NCBI GenBank assembly: GCA_964017185.1
Contig: OZ024870.1
Coordinates: 61,544,812-61,608,811 of the forward strand
DNA length: 64,000 bases
Source: Rugalucina vietnamica
Lineage: Eukaryota > Mollusca > Bivalvia > Lucinida > Lucinidae
Direction of reading: 5' to 3'
In this document: positions 59,630 through 64,000 of the stretch, piece by piece
How the letters are laid out: every line of letters starts with the position of its first letter
How positions within the stretch are numbered: the stretch's first letter is position 1
The notes under the pieces: generated by a model
Seen by the model: only the letters and a program-made list of their open reading frames with translations
The model's database searches: none
Told to the model about the DNA's origin: nothing
Position numbers and translations under genes: made by a program

Positions 59630-60213
59630 ACCATATTCAATGTATAGAAGCAGCTAAAAAAGCAACCCAAGCTTTGGGCTTTGTAAAAAGAACTTTCTCA
59701 CATTTTGACTGTACTAGTTTCTCAGTTGTCTACAGAACGTACATTAGACCACACATGGAATTCGCTGTACAAGCATGGAATCCATACTTAAAGAAGGACA
59801 TAGATTGTTTAGAAAAAATTCAGCATAGAGCGACTAAGTTGGTTCCCCAATTAAGAAATTTAGAATACGAGGAAAGGCTTAAAGTTCTTAATTTAACTAC
59901 CCTGGAAGAAAGGCGAGTTCGTGGAGATCTAATTCAAGCATATAGAATTATAACTGGTAAAGATAATGTCAACTGTGAACAGTTTTTCAAATTCAGAGAA
60001 AATGCAAACACAAGAGGAAACATCATGAAATTGTATAAACCGAGATTGAAGAAAAGCATACAACAACGGGTGAATTTTTTTAGTGTACGAGTAGTGAACG
60101 CCTGGAATGAACTGCCGGATGATGTCATATCAGCTCCAACAGTGAATTCCTTCAAGAACAGACTAGACCGATTCAACAAGTACAGACATGGGGCACAAGA
60201 GGCATCTGCCTAA
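59630..60213 (+). pseudogene. LINE reverse-transcriptase C-terminal fragment
   Basis: An open frame with ALGFVKRTFSHFD, VYRTYIRPHMEFAVQAW, LEKIQHRATKLVPQL, ERRVRGDLIQAYRI and NAWNELPDDVISAPTVNSFK, the usual post-RT region of CR1/jockey elements. No stop for about 195 codons, so a young truncated copy. It sits in the satellite unit, opposite in sense to DNTTIP2. Confidence 0.85.
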
Positions 60214-60889
60214 ATTAAACCCCCCATCATCCTAACGTATTTTTGTACATAAGCAATGGTCAAAAAATGGCTATGTTAAAAATGATGTAAATTTGTCAGA
60301 AATTATTTTTTCAGTATTATAATTCTTCATGCACATCTTCAATATGAGTGGAACATGTCCACAAAGTATTGAAAAGAAATAGTGAAAGCCCTTGGAGGAG
60401 TTGATTTCACAAACTATGCATTACCAACCATTTTTGTATATAAGCAATGGTCAAAAAATGGCTATGTTAAAAATGATGTTAATTTGTCAGAAATTATTTT
60501 TTCAGTATTATAATTCTTCATGCACATCTTCAATATGAGTGGAACATGTCCGCAAAGTATTGAAAAGAAATAGTGAAAGCCCTTGGAGGAGTTGATTTCA
60601 CAAAGTAAGCACTACCAACCATTACTGTACAGGTGCGTTCACTTATTAATATACCCCTGCGATATTCATAAATAAATAGACAACTTTTCTTGTTTTAGAA
60701 CAATCGTCACTGGCAAGAAATAGACAACTGGATGAATTTGTTTATATAATATGTTAGGTATGTCTATAAATATTTTCTCTGTATAACAAGAAAAACTATA
60801 ACATGTGCTACATGTTATATACGGCCTTGTTTCATTTTAGTTAATGAGTTATTGAGTGGCCGATCAAACATGCCTTTTCATGCATTTAC

Positions 60890-61260
60890 GTTTGAAGAAG
60901 TGGATTGTACTCGAAGCCACCATGCTTCTCGATATACTCTCGACATAATCTCGACATGTTGTAGCAATGTAACATTTGTAACAAAACATATGAAAATATA
61001 ATGTAACGTATGTGACATAATACAACATATATAACTACATAACATAATATGCACGCCATGCAACATATGTAATATATATGTACGTATGTTACGTACATTA
61101 CAAACGTAACATATAACGTATTATATGTAATATATGCAACATTACAAAACATATGTAACATAGCATGTTACAAAGTTAATCATATGTTACATACTGTAAA
61201 AGTTGTAACATAACGCAGTGTATGTAACATATTTGTGCGTGTAAGATTTAAAGAGTAAAC
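60890..61260. repeat. TAACATATG-word array, left part
   Basis: Irregular TGTAACATATGTAACG words. It ends with GTATGTAACATATTTGTGCG and TAAGATTTAAAGAGTAAACA, which recur after the inserted element. Confidence 0.75.
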
Positions 61261-61337
61261 ATACTTTCTGAAGTGTTTGAAGAAAAGACGTCTTTAATAT
61301 CAGGTTTCCATTGATTTTGAAATGACTTCACGATTTT

Positions 61338-62530
61338 TATACCCCCGGCATTTATGCCGACGGGTATATAGTTTTCGCTTTTCCGTTCGTCCGTTCGTCC
61401 GTTCGTATGTTCGTTAGTTCGTTGGTTCGTTAGTTCAGTTAAAATGTCAAAGTTTTGGTTAAAGTTTCTCTGCTGGTGTATATCTCATGAACTAAATATC
61501 AGAAACCATTCATATTTGGACTATAGGTACCCTATAGGGTTGGCTTTGTTTCTATGAGTTTGGACCCCAGGGTCCATGCCCGGGGGTGGGGCTAGAGTTC
61601 AAAATCTAGGTCACCTTTAATTTGCGTCAAAGTTTTGGTTAAAGTTTCTCTATTGGTGTATATCTCATGAACTATATATCAGAAACCATTCATATTTGGA
61701 CTATAGGTACCCTATAGGGTTGGCTTTGTTTCTATGAGTTTGGACCCCAGGGTCCATGCCCGGGGGTGGGGCTAGAGTTCAAAATCTAGGTCACCTTTAA
61801 TTTGCGTCAAAGTTTTGGTTAAAGTTTCTCTATTGGTGTATATCTCATGAACTATATATCAGAAACCATTCATATTTGGACTATAGGTACCCTATAGGGT
61901 TAACTTTGTTTCTATGATTTTGGACCCCAGGGTCAATGCCCGGGGGTGGGGCTAGAGTTCAAAATCTAGGTCACCTTTAATTTGCGCCAAAGTATTGGTT
62001 AAAGTTTCTCTAGTGGGGTATATCTCATGAGCCAATCATCAGAGGCCATTCATATTTGGACTATAGGTACCCTATAGGGTATAGGGTTGGGTCCATGTCG
62101 CGGGGGGGGGGGGGGGGGGGGGGGGGGGAAGGAGCGCTTGAGTTCAAGATCTAGGACATCAATACTTTTATTATTACTATTTTTTTTTTTTTTAATTTAG
62201 ACTGACATTCTATTTTCATTTTCCATCTAGGACTGAGGACCTGACCCTCAATGTCCGTGATTAAGTCCTAGATGGAGTACACAAGTCAGCTCTGTGTACT
62301 GCTCTAAAGAAGATATGTCACTCTAAAAACTACACTCCCTCATGTCTGTGGTCAAAGTGCTTTAGAATGCACACTTCTATAAAGTATTTGATAAGGGTAC
62401 TGTCTTTTGTTCGGGATTTGTGATTCAATGTCAGGGGTGTACATGTGCTGGGTGGTTGTGGGAGGGAGAAGGAGGACTGGGTGACCACCAGCCGGGGGTA
62501 TACGTGCCTCTCAAGGCACTTTTTCTAGTT
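61338..62530. repeat. 1.2 kb element: 180 bp unit x4, CCCCCGGCATTTATGCCG end
   Basis: Starts ACCCCCGGCATTTATGCCGA, then (TTCGTCCG)n, then four 180 bp units from 61446 (AAAGTTTTGGTTAAAGTTTC ... CTAGGTCACCTTTAATTTGC), the second and third almost identical. It closes with GGGGGTATACGTGCCTCTCA. A poly(G) run of about 29 lies at 62101-62128. Confidence 0.88.
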
Positions 62531-62589
62531 ACAATTTATTTTCATTATCTATACTAGTTATTTTTATCATTGTCGACGAATCGTATGAT

Positions 62590-63430
62590 ATATTCTCGAC
62601 ATTGCGCATAGTTAATCAATGTAAATATCATGCAACGTATGTTACATATGTACGTATGTTACATACGTAACATATATAACGTAACATATGTAACATATGC
62701 CACATTACAAAACATATATAACATAGAATGTAACAAAGTTTATCATATGTTACATAGTGTAAAATATGTAACATAACGCAATGTATGTAACATATTTGTG
62801 CGTGTAAGATGTTTAGGAGTAAACATAATTTTGCAAAAATAAAAATTAGATAGCCCTCCCCCAAATAAATTAACATAGCTATTTATGGCATAATGGTGTA
62901 AACAATTAATTCAATATTAAAACAATACATGTTTCACTCATATAATTATATGCACTCTCTCATGCTCTCATTCACATATGTGGTGTCCTTGCATCTTAAG
63001 AATTTTCATACATTCTGAAATAGCGTAGCTCATCAAAGATACACACAAAACAGACAGTGTTGTTATAGCCAAATATATGATATCTTGATAAATCTCAGTA
63101 CTGAATACATTATAAACGGAAGTAACGTATGTGACATAACGTGTGTGACATAAGTTATGTAATGTATGTAACATAATGTATCAAAACGCAACATATGTAA
63201 CAACATGAATGAATCAGCACCCGTTATGCAACATAGCGTTATGTTTGTAGCAAAACACGTAACATAATGCATCTTATATAACGCATGTACCATAACGTTA
63301 CAGATGTAACATAAAATTACATATGTAACATAATATATGCAACATAACATAACGCCACATATGTGAAATAACATGTCACAGAACACAGTGCATGTAACTG
63401 AACATAACATAGCATTTAATATGATACATA
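62590..63430. repeat. TAACATATG-word array, right parts
   Basis: 62625-62810 repeats the structure of 60950-61250 in order; 63120-63420 is a further block of TGTAACATAACG words. Minus-strand Tyr/Cys/Val-rich frames here are repeat artefacts. Confidence 0.7.
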
Positions 63431-64000
63431 TATAATGTATTTCTTATACCAACGTACAACAATACAGACACGACTACCTGGAAGAGTCACACTCAACAGT
63501 GCCACCAAGCAGTCACAATCAAACGGACTACCAGACAAAGTCACAATCAAAATGACTACAAGGGAGAGCGTTAACGTTGTCAGCAGTTTAAGTGTGTGTT
63601 TTATACATTGTATTTTTTCTGTGACAGTGTGTATGCACAAGTGTGTATTATTGTACTCCATATAGCTACGTTCATTTTCATTAAGTTTCATTTTCAATAA
63701 GTTTATGTTGAATAGACGCAGAATGGTTCAATAGTAGCACGTATTGACTCTTTGTACGTATAACTGTTGGTTAATAATTCAAAAAAATGATAATTGATCT
63801 GTCGTAAATGCTCATCACAGAAATAAGGCTAAACTGTACTATATGAATTATAAGTTTACGAGTTGGTTATGTGAATATCTAAATGCCCAGTCTGCACATC
63901 GAAAATGAAGTTTCTGAATTTACAGTGCCAATTCCACATTAATGTCAGGTTGGGCGCAATAAATAGAAGTGGGCAAGTTAATCATCAGGACGACAGAAAC
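63431..64000. other. Right-hand end, no gene recognised
   Basis: 63470-63560 has AGTCACAATCAAACGGACTA-type words recurring two or three times; the rest is unassigned. Confidence 0.35.

Larger units (their letters stand above)
59240..60640. repeat. ~190 bp satellite-like units, second block, interrupted twice
   Basis: AAGCAATGGTCAA starts units near 59255, 60251 and 60442 (191 bp between the last two). The first unit is split by a MITE (59322-59509) and a LINE piece (about 59630-60235). Confidence 0.8.

Noticed and set aside
62628..63410. Cys/Tyr/Val-rich minus-strand frames resembling membrane proteins
   Set aside because: Translation of the TAACATATG array; the apparent hydrophobicity comes from the repeat word.
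60890..63430. CRISPR-like array
   Set aside because: Repeats are irregular words without constant spacers, in a eukaryotic genome.

Overview
The window is nuclear DNA of a metazoan. Its protein-coding genes are split by GT..AG introns with conserved phases, the non-coding part is AT-rich, and more than half of the bases look transposon-derived. The repeat types (tRNA-headed SINEs with a conserved central block, CR1/jockey-like LINE pieces, many short palindromic DNA elements, and long elements packed with 'aaggtca' words) fit a mollusc, most likely a bivalve. That taxonomic call is an inference from repeat style and from the divergence of the proteins.

Four genes can be reconstructed by hand. 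(1) CFAP157, a ciliary coiled-coil protein, plus strand, ten exons, 15968-24358, complete (562 aa). (2) PTRH1, a mitochondrial/bacterial-type peptidyl-tRNA hydrolase, minus strand, five exons, 42753 down to 31165, complete (251 aa). (3) HSD17B8, the mitochondrial SDR subunit of 3-ketoacyl-ACP reductase, plus strand, eight exons, 42943-54625, complete (255 aa). (4) The C-terminal Fcf2 domain of DNTTIP2, a nucleolar pre-rRNA processing factor, minus strand, four exons, 58269 down to 56098; its N-terminal part was not found. PTRH1 and HSD17B8 are head to head, with 189 bp between start codons. CFAP157/PTRH1 and HSD17B8/DNTTIP2 are convergent pairs.

Layout: 1-3250 holds scrambled minisatellite patches and a LINE tail. 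3250-5717 is a 5'-truncated non-LTR retrotransposon broken by three in-frame stops. 5763-12212 is one inverted-repeat element, then a 5.2 kb foldback with a mariner-type element nested in it. 12272-15780 is LINE fragments and a 'TTCGCTACC' element. 15968-24358 is CFAP157. 24360-31160 is intergenic, with a long tandem-repeat element (28985-30525). 31165-42753 is PTRH1, whose introns hold a 2.2 kb repeat, a 1.7 kb foldback with a tRNA-SINE in its loop, a TIR element and SINEs. 42943-54625 is HSD17B8, with at least five copies of a ~235 bp palindromic MITE and a 3.2 kb palindrome nested in another MITE. 56098-58269 is DNTTIP2. 58490-60640 is a ~190 bp satellite interrupted by a LINE fragment and a Tigger-like MITE. 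60850-63430 is a TAACATATG-type array split by a 1.2 kb repeat.

The main novel signals are: the ~235 bp MITE sits 8-17 bp behind four separate splice donors; a composite palindromic transposon ends 15 bp before a splice acceptor and can be read against an empty site with a 3 bp duplication; and many elements have interiors built from one degenerate short word.
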